Below are positions 1 through 6,218 of a stretch of DNA of 12,454 nucleotides, one piece after another. A program made the translations under genes and the position numbers. The stretch lies in the NCBI GenBank assembly GCA_011322005.1, contig DROE01000300.1:1-12454 (forward strand), given 5' to 3'. The stretch's first letter is position 1. Each line of letters starts with the position of its first letter. Origin of the DNA: Devosia sp. (GTDB lineage Bacteria; Pseudomonadota; Alphaproteobacteria; Rhizobiales; Devosiaceae). Below the pieces are notes generated by a model, which saw only the letters and a list, made by a program, of their open reading frames with translations, had not been told where the DNA came from and did no database searches.

Positions 1-756
1 GGGAGGCTTTTGAGCGACTGGCGCAAAAGACGCCGGTTCAGCCAGCTCAGTTTCGGGCTTTTTGCCGAGGTTTCTCCGCGCCATATCAGTTTTCTGGAAA
101 CCGGACGGGCCCGGCCCAGTCGCCAGATGGTGCTCAAGCTGGCGGACTGCCTTGAGATGCCCAAGGGGGAGGTCAACCGGGCGCTGCTGGCGGCGGGATA
201 TGCCCCCGCCTACCAGAAACGCCCCGAAAACGATGCTGACCTGGCGCCGGTTCATCAGGCGATTGACAGCCTGCTTGAAAATCACATGCCCTGTCCCGGA
301 ATTGTGCTGGACCGGGACTGGAATATCACCAGGGCCAATGCAGGGGCGGTTCGGTTGCTGGCGGAAGCCGGATTTGGCGCGCATCACAACCTGCTTGAAG
401 CACTGGCGGAACAAAGCCGGGAGGTTTCAAGCATCGTCAACTGGGACGAGACCGTCGGGCTGGCGCTGGAACGGGTGCGCACGGAGATCGTTTCGGGGGT
501 GGCCAGCACAGAACTTGCAGCGCTTGAGCAAAAGCTGGCTTCCCATTTTCAGCGCTACGGCTCGGGGTTCGAGGTGGACCGGGCGCGGGCGGTTATCCCC
601 ACGAAGTTCCGTATCGGGGAGCAGGTAATTTCCGTGTTTTCCACCATGGCCAGCTTTGGTTCGGTGCAGGATCTGGCGCTGGCCGACCTAAAGGTGGAAT
701 TGATGTTTCCGCTGGATGAGGTTTCGGAGAGTTATTTCAAACGGGTGAAGGAGTAA
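1..756 (+). CDS. XRE-family transcriptional regulator with MmyB-like ligand-binding domain (5' partial)
   Basis: Cytoplasmic DNA-binding regulator. The frame is open to the first base, and the residues before the TTG at position 10 (Gly-Arg-Leu-Leu) continue a typical XRE first helix. That TTG is therefore not the true start, and the 5' end lies outside the window. About 251 residues are visible. The first ~65 form a helix-turn-helix: an Arg-rich helix, the SQLSFGLFAEVS helix, recognition helix with SPRHISFLETGRARPS, then a leucine-rich helix. The remaining ~180 residues match the MmyB-like ligand-binding region of actinobacterial and proteobacterial XRE regulators, with the IVLDRDWNITRAN strand and the VELMFPLDE end strand. 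The ligand and targets cannot be told from sequence. No functional partner is visible downstream, since the next gene is rpsD. The family call is confident; the role is unknown. Confidence 0.85.
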   Translation, partial: GRLLSDWRKRRRFSQLSFGLFAEVSPRHISFLETGRARPSRQMVLKLADCLEMPKGEVNRALLAAGYAPAYQKRPENDADLAPVHQAIDSLLENHMPCPGIVLDRDWNITRANAGAVRLLAEAGFGAHHNLLEALAEQSREVSSIVNWDETVGLALERVRTEIVSGVASTELAALEQKLASHFQRYGSGFEVDRARAVIPTKFRIGEQVISVFSTMASFGSVQDLALADLKVELMFPLDEVSESYFKRVKE

Positions 757-777
757 AACCGTTTGCGGAAGGCGCTC

Positions 778-956
778 GGGGGAGTTCGTCAACAGGTCCC
801 AGGCCAACAGCGCTTCAGATGACCCTCCGGCGCGGAACGGACAAATTCTTGCCCCAAGCTGCCAGACAGCCGACAGAAATGTTGTGGCGGCGGACCCCTT
901 GGTAATGCTTGACTTCGCCCCGCTTCCTCCATAGAAGGCGAGCCACCTGTTGAACC
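778..956 (+). ncRNA. Candidate rod-shaped structured RNA, 6S RNA-like
   Basis: This gap carries no convincing protein gene but shows a collinear chain of helices when folded by hand as a + strand RNA. A perfect 8-bp closing helix pairs 790-797 (CAACAGGT) with 945-952, extended by 784-786/953-955. Inward follow 802-804/942-944, 811-816/934-940 (one bulged G), 819-821/930-932, then a larger pyrimidine-rich internal loop. Next are 832-835/920-923, 842-844/909-911, 849-853/901-905, 856-858/898-900 and 859-863/889-893. The apex is 873-875/880-882, closing a GAAA tetraloop. An outer CTCGGG/CCCGAG pairing (775-780/981-986) is also possible. A long unbranched rod of ~175 nt with a central open region is the 6S RNA architecture. 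The GAAA loop and the T-rich tract at 988-1001 favour the + strand. It could instead be another ncRNA or chance folding. No covariance check was possible. Confidence 0.42.
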
Positions 957-1025
957 GGCTTTGGCCGGGCATCAGGCGCACCCGAGGTTTTCTTCTTTTT
1001 TCGCAAAAGTTATGGAAGCCTGTCG

Positions 1026-1049
1026 GCTGTTCGTTTTGTTTCGAACAGC
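1026..1049 (+). promoter_or_regulatory. Hairpin in the rpsD 5' leader
   Basis: A perfect 8-bp stem, GCTGTTCG (1026-1033) with CGAACAGC (1042-1049), closes an 8-nt T-rich loop. It ends 50 bp before the rpsD start codon and lies upstream of the Shine-Dalgarno AGGAAAGGA (1084-1092). S4 is a known translational autoregulator in gamma-proteobacteria and Firmicutes through leader RNA structures. Whether this hairpin serves that role in this organism is an inference. There is no T-run directly after it, so it is not an intrinsic terminator. Confidence 0.4.
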
Positions 1050-1099
1050 AGAGGAGGGCGTGAATTTCTTTCGGCCTGCATTCAGGAAAGGATTACGCG

Positions 1100-1717
1100 A
1101 TGTCGAAGCGCCATTCACAGAAACACAAAATTGACCGCCGTCTGGGCGAAAATATCTGGGGACGTCCCAAGAGCCCGGTTAACGCGCGCTCCTATGGCCC
1201 GGGCCAGCACGGCCAGCGCCGCAAGTCCAAACTCTCCGATTTTGGCCTGCAACTGCGCGCCAAGCAGAAACTCAAGGGCTATTACGGCTCAATTACCGAA
1301 AAGGCCTTCCGGCGCACCTATGACGAAGCAGTGCGGGTGAAGGGCGATACGGGCGAGAACCTTATCGGCCTGCTCGAACGGCGACTGGACGCCATTGTCT
1401 ATCGTGCCAAGTTTGTGGCCACGGTGTTCGCCGCCCGCCAGTTCGTCAACCATGGCCACGTGACGGTCAACGGCAAACGGGTGAACATTCCCTCGTACCG
1501 GGTAAAGGTGGGCGACGTGGTGGAAGTGCGCGAGCGCTCAAAACAGTTGGGCATCATTGCCGAAGCCATCGCCCTGGCTGAGCGCGACGTGCCCGACTAT
1601 CTGGATGTCAGCCACGACAAGCTGACCGCTTCGCTGACCCGAATCCCTACGCTTTCCGATGTGCCTTATCCTGTGCAAATGGAGCCAAACCTGGTGGTGG
1701 AATTCTACTCGAGGTAA
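1100..1717 (+). CDS. rpsD: 30S ribosomal protein S4
   Basis: Primary 16S rRNA-binding protein that nucleates assembly of the 30S body and contributes to decoding accuracy. The product is 205 residues, the usual alphaproteobacterial length. The N-terminal part has the S4 signature MSKRHSQKHKIDRRLG and the SYGPGQHGQRR segment. The S4 RNA-binding fold spans roughly residues 95-155 (LERRLDAIVYRAKF, then ARQFVNHGHVTVNGKRV), and the protein ends in VVEFYSR. There are no cysteines, so this is the zinc-free (C-minus) form. ATG 1100 is preceded by a good Shine-Dalgarno, AGGAAAGGA. The gene stands alone, as usual in alphaproteobacteria where rpsD is detached from the rpsM-rpsK-rpoA-rplQ cluster, and it is followed at once by an intrinsic terminator. 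Confidence 0.98.
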   Translation: MSKRHSQKHKIDRRLGENIWGRPKSPVNARSYGPGQHGQRRKSKLSDFGLQLRAKQKLKGYYGSITEKAFRRTYDEAVRVKGDTGENLIGLLERRLDAIVYRAKFVATVFAARQFVNHGHVTVNGKRVNIPSYRVKVGDVVEVRERSKQLGIIAEAIALAERDVPDYLDVSHDKLTASLTRIPTLSDVPYPVQMEPNLVVEFYSR

Positions 1718-1739
1718 GGTTTTGGCAGCGATTTGAATT

Positions 1740-1770
1740 AAAATGGCCGCTCATTTGAGCGGCCTTTTTT
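1740..1770 (+). terminator. Intrinsic terminator of rpsD, probably bidirectional
   Basis: A perfect 8-bp GC-rich stem, GGCCGCTC (1745-1752) and GAGCGGCC (1757-1764), closes an ATTT loop and is followed by six T (1765-1770). The opposite strand has the same stem followed by ATTTTAA. It could therefore also stop transcription of the convergent bacA-like gene whose stop codon is at 1850. Confidence 0.93.
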
Positions 1771-1773
1771 GTT

Positions 1774-1808
1774 CCCTCACCCCGGCCCTCCCCAAAAAAG
1801 GGAGAGGG
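1774..1808. repeat. REP-like interspersed palindromic element (CCCTCACCC...GGGAGAGGG)
   Basis: The intergenic segment opens with CCCTCACCCCGGCCCTCCCC and, after six A, ends in GGGAGAGGG. The arms 1786-1792 and 1800-1807 pair with one bulged A. CCCTC (1774-1778) could alternatively pair with GAGGG (1804-1808). Elements of this look are scattered in intergenic regions of many alpha- and gamma-proteobacterial genomes. Only one copy is visible, so its repeat nature is inferred from resemblance. It sits between two convergent genes, the usual place for such elements. Confidence 0.55.
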
Positions 1809-1849
1809 AAGAAGCGCACCTGGAACATAGGGCGGGTGCTGCCCTGCCG

Positions 1850-3115
1850 TTACTCCGCCGCCACGTTGCCCGAGTTCATGAACACAGGGTGGTCAAGGTC
1901 GTAGGCTATGTCGGCTTCGTAAGGCACGCTGGATTCAAACAGGCGCAAACGTTTGTAGACCGAGATCAGGTCGATGATGGTGGTCCAGGAATTGGCCAGG
2001 AACTTGAAGGATTCCTCGACCTGATTAAAGGCGTTGGAAATCTGCTGGAACAGGCCAAGGGTCAGGGCTCCGGTCAAAATCGAGGGAGCCATGGCAACCA
2101 GGGGAATGAAGTTGGTCGCCTGCAGATAGGAATAGCGGGCGATGTTGAAATATAGATAGTGCCGGTAGAGGCGGAAATAGTTTTTCTGCACATTGCCGAA
2201 CAGCTCCTGAATGGAAACCGGCTGGGCGCGGGTGTGGGCGTCCTCGCCATAAACAAGCTCCTTGCGGAAGGCGGCTTCAACCTTCTGGTTTTCAAATTCG
2301 AGGCCGGGCAGCTTGATGCCCACGGTCGCCAGCAGCACGGTGCCGAATATGGCGGAGACGAGCGCGACCCAGACCAGCGAGCCATCGACCGGTCCGATGA
2401 GGGGCAGTTCGGTGATGTTGGTTGAAAGTTCAAACAGCAGGGGCAGGAACACGATGAGAGTCATCAGCGAGGCGACAAAAGACACCGCCAGCCCCTCAAC
2501 GATGCGGGCAAAGCGCTGGGTATCCTCCTGAATACGCTGGGAAGCGCCTTCGACCTCGCGCAGAATGGGCCAGTGGGCCATGTAAAAGGCGTTCATGGCG
2601 CGGCGCCAGCGGAACAGGTAATGGGCGATGAAAAATGCGTTGAGCACCAGCACGGTGATATTGGGCACCAGCACATAAAGCACCGTCCACAACTGGCCGT
2701 AAAACTCCTCGGGGGCGACGGAGTTGGCTTCGCTCAGAGCCTGCTGGATCATGTTGTAAAATGTGCCGTACCAGTCGTTGAGCCAGGCCCCGATCTGGAC
2801 GTTGAAATAGACCACTTCCAGAATGGTGACGGAGCCGACAACGGACCACCAGAACCAGGGCGTGCGCTTGAAAAAATACCAGGGTACACAAAACAGATAT
2901 CCCGTCATCAGTACATATTGGTAGAGCCAGACCTTGTCGGCGTTGAAGAACGGATCCGGGTCAACTTCGCTGGGGGCGATGGCGATAAAGTCACCGATGG
3001 AAAATATGGAGCCAAGTTGGGAGCCGAAGGTAAACCAGACAATCATGGCAAGAGCTGTCCAGAGGACGGCGGCAGGGAAGAACAGTCGGGGACTGGGGAA
3101 AAATGAACGAAACAA
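1850..3115 (-). CDS. BacA/SbmA-type peptide transporter (SLiPT family)
   Basis: Inner-membrane, proton-driven importer of the SbmA/BacA family. Known members take up proline-rich and nodule-specific peptides, bleomycin and microcins, and BacA is needed for chronic intracellular life in rhizobia and Brucella. The 421-residue product aligns along its full length with E. coli SbmA (406 aa). Shared blocks are the MFRSFFP-type start, HYLFRWRRAMN (165-175), QRIQEDTQRFA (193-203), VGIKLPGLEFENQ (265-277), FRKELVYGED (283-292), KNYFRLYRHYLYFNIAR (311-327) and NSWTTIIDL (375-383). Hydrophobic segments near 10-30, 64-82, 88-108, 145-167, 206-230, 247-266 and 335-357 fit the fold. There is no ATPase domain, so this is not the ABC (BclA-like) form. 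The start is TTG, set by the E. coli-like N-terminus and a strong Shine-Dalgarno. bacA versus sbmA naming cannot be settled here. Confidence 0.93.
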   Translation of the reverse strand: MFRSFFPSPRLFFPAAVLWTALAMIVWFTFGSQLGSIFSIGDFIAIAPSEVDPDPFFNADKVWLYQYVLMTGYLFCVPWYFFKRTPWFWWSVVGSVTILEVVYFNVQIGAWLNDWYGTFYNMIQQALSEANSVAPEEFYGQLWTVLYVLVPNITVLVLNAFFIAHYLFRWRRAMNAFYMAHWPILREVEGASQRIQEDTQRFARIVEGLAVSFVASLMTLIVFLPLLFELSTNITELPLIGPVDGSLVWVALVSAIFGTVLLATVGIKLPGLEFENQKVEAAFRKELVYGEDAHTRAQPVSIQELFGNVQKNYFRLYRHYLYFNIARYSYLQATNFIPLVAMAPSILTGALTLGLFQQISNAFNQVEESFKFLANSWTTIIDLISVYKRLRLFESSVPYEADIAYDLDHPVFMNSGNVAAE

Positions 3116-3120
3116 TTCGG

Positions 3121-3127
3121 CTCTCCT
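3121..3127 (-). promoter_or_regulatory. Shine-Dalgarno fixing a TTG start for the BacA/SbmA-type gene
   Basis: On the minus strand AGGAGAG lies 5 nt before the TTG at 3115-3113. No in-frame ATG fits the family's conserved N-terminal MF(R/K)SFFP. The combination makes TTG the real start codon. Confidence 0.8.
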
Positions 3128-3452
3128 GGTTAGGGTGATGACCCAAGCAAGCCCTCATCTAACGTACTCAAACAAATTAAGGCAACCGGACGGGGAGGAA
3201 GCGCACGATCAATTGATATCAAATTTTGGGATTGCGGGTCTGCTCTGCCGGAATTGAGCGCAAAATCAGAGTGTTGAGGTGTTATTTTGTGCCGTGAGAG
3301 AGTTGTTCCCCCCGCTGCAACGATGGGGTGTCAGGGCTTTGGGGTGGGAATTATGAACAAACAGGAGGCGCCTGAAGGTGAGCCGGGCGAACTGAAGGCC
3401 GGTGATTCTGCGCCGGAAGTTGCGGAATTCAGCAAGCTGCGCCAAACTTCTT
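3128..3452. other. Gene-free spacer upstream of the BacA/SbmA-type gene
   Basis: This spacer lies between two minus-strand genes and holds no convincing coding sequence. A weak minus-strand promoter candidate, TTGCCT (3185-3180), 17 nt, then TTAGAT (3162-3157), lies about 45 bp before the bacA-like start. Its -10 box is poor. A + strand frame starting at ATG 3353 is discussed among the rejected items. No terminator with a clear T-run is seen after the MFS gene stop at 3453. Confidence 0.4.
3208..3222. promoter_or_regulatory. Two overlapping perfect 10-bp palindromes, possible operator
   Basis: ATCAATTGAT (3208-3217) and TTGATATCAA (3213-3222) are each perfectly self-complementary and share five bases. 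They lie about 95-110 bp upstream of the bacA-like start and about 20 bp upstream of its weak -35 candidate. That position would suit an activator or a dimeric regulator. The symmetry is seen directly; any function is inferred. Confidence 0.3.
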
Positions 3453-4718
3453 TCAACTTCCAGAGGCGGATGGAGCCGGCATGCTGGTTCCGAACAGGTG
3501 GCCCTTTTCGGCAACCAGCACCGCCCCAATGGCGATGAGACCGGCTACAAAATAGCCGGTGGCCAACGGCATGATGGTGCCGTTGAAAGCCCGTCCGATG
3601 ACAAGGCCGATGAGCGCGCCACCGATGGTCTGGGTGAAACCGAACACGGAGGAAGCTGTGCCCGCAACCGCACCCAGCGGCTCCATGGACAGCGAATTCA
3701 TATTCGCGGCGGTCCAGCCGAACATGAAACTGACGACACCGAAAAAGCCCAGGAAAACCCACATGCTCATTGGCCCGGAGAGGGAGGTGAGCAGCCAGAG
3801 GCCGGAAAAAACAATGAAAACCGTGAGGGCAAAATGGGAAACGCGGCGCACGCCGAACCGGCGCACGATGCGCGAATTGAGATAGGAAGAAACCGCCATC
3901 ATGGTGCCAAGCATGGCGAAGATAACCGGGAAGTAGGGACCCAGAGCGTAGATATCGACAAATATCTGCTGGGCGGAGTTGATAAACCCCATCAGCGCGC
4001 CAAAGATGAACATGTTGGCCAGGGAATAAAACATGGCCAACCGATTGGTGAATACTATCCTGAACCCATCGGTGATGGCACCAAGGGTCAGGGGACGGCG
4101 GTTTCCCGGATCCAGGGTCTCGGGCAGGCGGACAAACGTCCATAACCCTATGAGCAGCGAAAGTGCGCTCATGAACAGGAAAATGGTCCACCATGGGCCA
4201 GTGAGCAGGAGCAATTGGCCGATGGCGGGGGCTATGACGGGAACCACCATGAAAACCATGAAAACCAGCGACATGACCTCTGCCATGGCGCGCCCCTGAT
4301 AGCGGTCGCGCACGATGGACTGGGCGATGACGCGGGTACCGGCGGCGCCCATGCCTTGCGCCATCCGAAGAGCCAGCAGCGTGGTAAAATTGGGCGAAAA
4401 CACAGCAAGGAACGCAGCAAGGGCGTAAACGACAAGGCCAATGAGCAGGGGACTGCGTCGCCCGAACCTGTCGGAAAGGGGGCCGAACACTATCTGGGTC
4501 AGACCGAATCCGAGCATATAAAAGCTCAGGACCAGTTGGCGGTCGTTTTCGTTCACCACCGAAAGCGCTTCACCCATATAGGGCAGGGCGGGGAGCATGA
4601 CATCGATGGCCAGCGCATTCAAACCCATCAGGGCGGCAATGAGGGCGATAAACTCCGCCCGGGCGGGCGCTCCGGGCACACGGGGATTTTCGCGCGGCTG
4701 TTGCGCTGCAGTGTTCAT
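3453..4718 (-). CDS. Bcr/CflA-family multidrug efflux MFS transporter
   Basis: Inner-membrane drug:proton antiporter of the 12-helix DHA1 type. The 421-residue product has a short hydrophilic N-terminus. Helix 1 carries the family's acidic residue in NALAIDVMLPALPYM (Asp40). MFS motif A, GPLSDRFGRR, is at 79-88 between helices 2 and 3. Helix 4 has the RMAQGMGAAGTRVIAQ segment (118-133), followed by IVRDRY. Later parts show the expected alternation of hydrophobic helices up to a short polar tail. Bcr, CflA and related proteins export chloramphenicol, bicyclomycin, sulfonamides or dipeptides; the substrate here is unknown. ATG 4718 has only a weak upstream ribosome binding site. It lies divergent to the catabolic operon and shares its 340-bp upstream region. 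It is on the same strand as the bacA-like gene, but 337 bp separate them, so co-transcription is unlikely. Confidence 0.9.
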   Translation of the reverse strand: MNTAAQQPRENPRVPGAPARAEFIALIAALMGLNALAIDVMLPALPYMGEALSVVNENDRQLVLSFYMLGFGLTQIVFGPLSDRFGRRSPLLIGLVVYALAAFLAVFSPNFTTLLALRMAQGMGAAGTRVIAQSIVRDRYQGRAMAEVMSLVFMVFMVVPVIAPAIGQLLLLTGPWWTIFLFMSALSLLIGLWTFVRLPETLDPGNRRPLTLGAITDGFRIVFTNRLAMFYSLANMFIFGALMGFINSAQQIFVDIYALGPYFPVIFAMLGTMMAVSSYLNSRIVRRFGVRRVSHFALTVFIVFSGLWLLTSLSGPMSMWVFLGFFGVVSFMFGWTAANMNSLSMEPLGAVAGTASSVFGFTQTIGGALIGLVIGRAFNGTIMPLATGYFVAGLIAIGAVLVAEKGHLFGTSMPAPSASGS

Positions 4719-4735
4719 GGAAAAACCCAGGGTGC

Positions 4736-4921
4736 TCAGAAAGACAGGCCGAACGCGACCGGGGGAAGTGCCAGCGTGCTCGCCAGTTCAGTCTGGACCC
4801 AAAGGGTGGAGTTGGCAAGGGGGGTGTCAGTGCCCAGGTGCCCGACAGTATTGCCAGCCCGCGCAGCCGGGAGCTTGCGTGCAAATTGGTATTTTGAACG
4901 ACAGGACCAATCACAGATTTG
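4736..4921 (-). pseudogene. Start-less open frame, possible 3' remnant of a lost gene upstream of the MFS gene
   Basis: Reading the minus strand from just after a TAG at 4924-4922 gives 61 sense codons ending in TGA (4738-4736), 17 nt before the MFS start. It has no ATG, GTG or TTG, so it cannot be expressed as a gene on its own. Its last 46 codons have 34 G or C third positions, and the translation looks natural (LGTDTPLANSTLWVQTELAS, ending PPVAFGLSF). The alternating hydrophobics and terminal Phe resemble the last strand of outer-membrane barrels. A deletion that fused the end of an upstream operon partner to new regulatory DNA would explain this. Chance is the main alternative. Confidence 0.25.
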
Positions 4922-4939
4922 CTATATATTTCAGAAGAA

Positions 4940-4956
4940 ATGAAAATGAATTTCAT
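4940..4956. promoter_or_regulatory. TGAAA-N5-TTTCA palindrome, candidate operator of the catabolic operon
   Basis: ATGAAA (4940-4945) and TTTCAT (4951-4956) form a perfect 6-bp inverted repeat around a 5-bp centre. The right half continues as TTTCATATT, which recurs exactly at 4977-4985, 26 bp downstream and abutting the TTGACA box. Paired TTTCAT half-sites next to a promoter fit a sugar-catabolic repressor or activator such as an RpiR-, LacI- or GntR-type protein. No such regulator gene is in the window. Confidence 0.4.
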
Positions 4957-4983
4957 ATTCGCTTTGATTTTCAGAGTTTCATA

Positions 4984-5012
4984 TTGACAACACCCTGTCG
5001 CTGGGACAAACT
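4984..5012 (+). promoter_or_regulatory. Candidate sigma-70-type promoter of the Gfo/ABC operon
   Basis: A perfect -35 hexamer TTGACA (4984-4989) is followed after 17 bp by CAAACT, a poor -10. The weak -10 suggests an activated promoter or a different spacing. It lies 46 bp before ATG 5059, downstream of the TTTCAT half-sites and upstream of the interleaved inverted repeats. The -35 is clear; the exact start site is not. Confidence 0.4.
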
Positions 5013-5020
5013 TTGAAAAA

Positions 5021-5046
5021 ATTTACATAACGGCGTAAATCCGTTA
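5021..5046 (+). promoter_or_regulatory. Interleaved inverted repeats at the operon's ribosome binding site
   Basis: ATTTAC (5021-5026) and GTAAAT (5035-5040) form one perfect inverted repeat. TAACGG (5028-5033) and CCGTTA (5041-5046) form a second that overlaps it, so the two hairpins exclude each other as RNA. The second ends one base before the Shine-Dalgarno GGGGAG (5048-5053). Either a DNA operator or a switchable 5' UTR structure could be meant. Confidence 0.35.
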
Positions 5047-5058
5047 CGGGGAGACAAT

Positions 5059-6210
5059 ATGAAAGTCGGGATTGTTGGCTTGGGCTTCAGGCTGGGCTAT
5101 CTGGCGCGTGTCATAGACCAGATTGTGCCTGCCGCGAGCTTTGTCGGCTATGTGGATCCGACGCCCTTCGGGTTGGAAATCCTTACCGAGGGAAATATCG
5201 CCTCAGGCCCCTCCTATGAGAGCATTTCGGACCTGGTTTCTGCTGAGTGCCCGGACTTGATAATGATCGGCTCGCCCAATCTGATGCATCTGGAGCATAT
5301 CCGGCAGGCGCTGGATCTTGGAGTCAAGGTTTTTACCGAAAAGCCGGTTGTGACCAGCGAAGAGGATACGATGGAACTGCTCGGTCTGCTGCGCCAGTAT
5401 GGCGGCGCCGACGCTGTCAGCATCGGGCTGGTTCTGCGCTATGCGCCGCTTTATCGCGATCTGGTTGCGGCCCGGGACAAGGGGCAGTTGGGCGCAATCG
5501 TTTCCATTGAGGCCTCAGAACATATCGCGCCCTATCACGGGGCGTTTTTTATGCGCGACTGGCGGCGGGAGAGCGGGTATTCGGGTGGCTTCATGCTGGA
5601 AAAATGCTGCCACGACATCGACCTTTATCAGGGGCTGGTGGGCAGCCGGGCGCTCAGGGTCGCCAGCTTTGGCGGCCGCAAAAGCTTTGTCCCCGAAAAT
5701 GCGCCCGAGCGGATGGGCATCAATGATGATGAGGTTTATTACCGTAAACCCGGGGGCTGGATGGCCGACGACAAGGTGTTTGACAGCGAAGGCGACATTA
5801 TCGACTATCAGACCGCCATCGTTGAATTTGAGGGCGGCGAGAACCTTTGTTTTCACACCAACCTCAACGTTCCCGACGAGTTTCGGCGCTTTTGTGTTAT
5901 GGGCTCAAAGGGCATGGCCGAAGGGGACTTTGTGCGCAACTATTTCCGTGTTCATGATGCACGCACCTCTGAAAAACTTGTCGACAAGTCTTATGAGGTT
6001 TCGGACCTTTCGTTCCACTACGGGGCTGATGAAAACATGATTGCCGATATTTTTGCCCATTATATTGACGGCAAGTCCTTGCCGGTTTCCATCGTTGATG
6101 GACTGGCTGCCGGTCTGACGGCCATCAAGATGGACGAGGCACGCAACTCGCGCAGCGTTATTGACATGAGCGAAAGCTGGTCCAGGTTCGACAGTTACGG
6201 GCTGACGTAA
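5059..6210 (+). CDS. Gfo/Idh/MocA family NAD(P)-dependent oxidoreductase
   Basis: Probable soluble dehydrogenase acting on a sugar, polyol or related hydroxy compound. The 383-residue product has an N-terminal Rossmann fold beginning MKVGIVGLGF. The family's EKP motif is at 94-96, with Lys95 as the likely catalytic/cofactor-contact residue, and the second-domain HD pair is in EKCCHDIDLY (His185, Asp186). The dinucleotide loop is atypical: glycines at 7, 9 and 13 rather than the usual GxGxxG spacing (residue 12 is Leu). ATG 5059 follows GGGGAG with five bases between. It is the first gene of the transport operon, 8 bp before the first permease, so it most likely acts on the imported compound. 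The reaction (oxidation, reduction, epimerisation or hydrolysis of a glycoside) cannot be fixed. Confidence 0.9.
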   Translation: MKVGIVGLGFRLGYLARVIDQIVPAASFVGYVDPTPFGLEILTEGNIASGPSYESISDLVSAECPDLIMIGSPNLMHLEHIRQALDLGVKVFTEKPVVTSEEDTMELLGLLRQYGGADAVSIGLVLRYAPLYRDLVAARDKGQLGAIVSIEASEHIAPYHGAFFMRDWRRESGYSGGFMLEKCCHDIDLYQGLVGSRALRVASFGGRKSFVPENAPERMGINDDEVYYRKPGGWMADDKVFDSEGDIIDYQTAIVEFEGGENLCFHTNLNVPDEFRRFCVMGSKGMAEGDFVRNYFRVHDARTSEKLVDKSYEVSDLSFHYGADENMIADIFAHYIDGKSLPVSIVDGLAAGLTAIKMDEARNSRSVIDMSESWSRFDSYGLT

Positions 6211-6218
6211 GGGGAACG

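Noticed and set aside
688..1006. Minus-strand open frames in the gap upstream of rpsD (97 and 63 codons)
   Set aside because: Neither product resembles a known family. They overlap each other and the end of the regulator, and the region is better explained by a structured RNA.
3353..3538. Plus-strand frame starting at ATG 3353 with a hydrophilic start (MNKQEAPEGEPGELKAGD)
   Set aside because: Its second half runs antisense through the end of the MFS gene, the upstream GGTGGG is a weak ribosome binding site, and no family is recognised. It could be a small protein, but support is too thin to list it.
3402..4145. Long plus-strand frame of 247 codons opposite the MFS gene
   Set aside because: It lies wholly or mostly antisense to a well-recognised transporter and has the composition expected of a shadow frame of GC-rich codons.
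4215..5016. Plus-strand frames running through the MFS 5' end into the divergent promoter region
   Set aside because: Antisense shadow in the first half; the rest covers regulatory DNA, with no family match.
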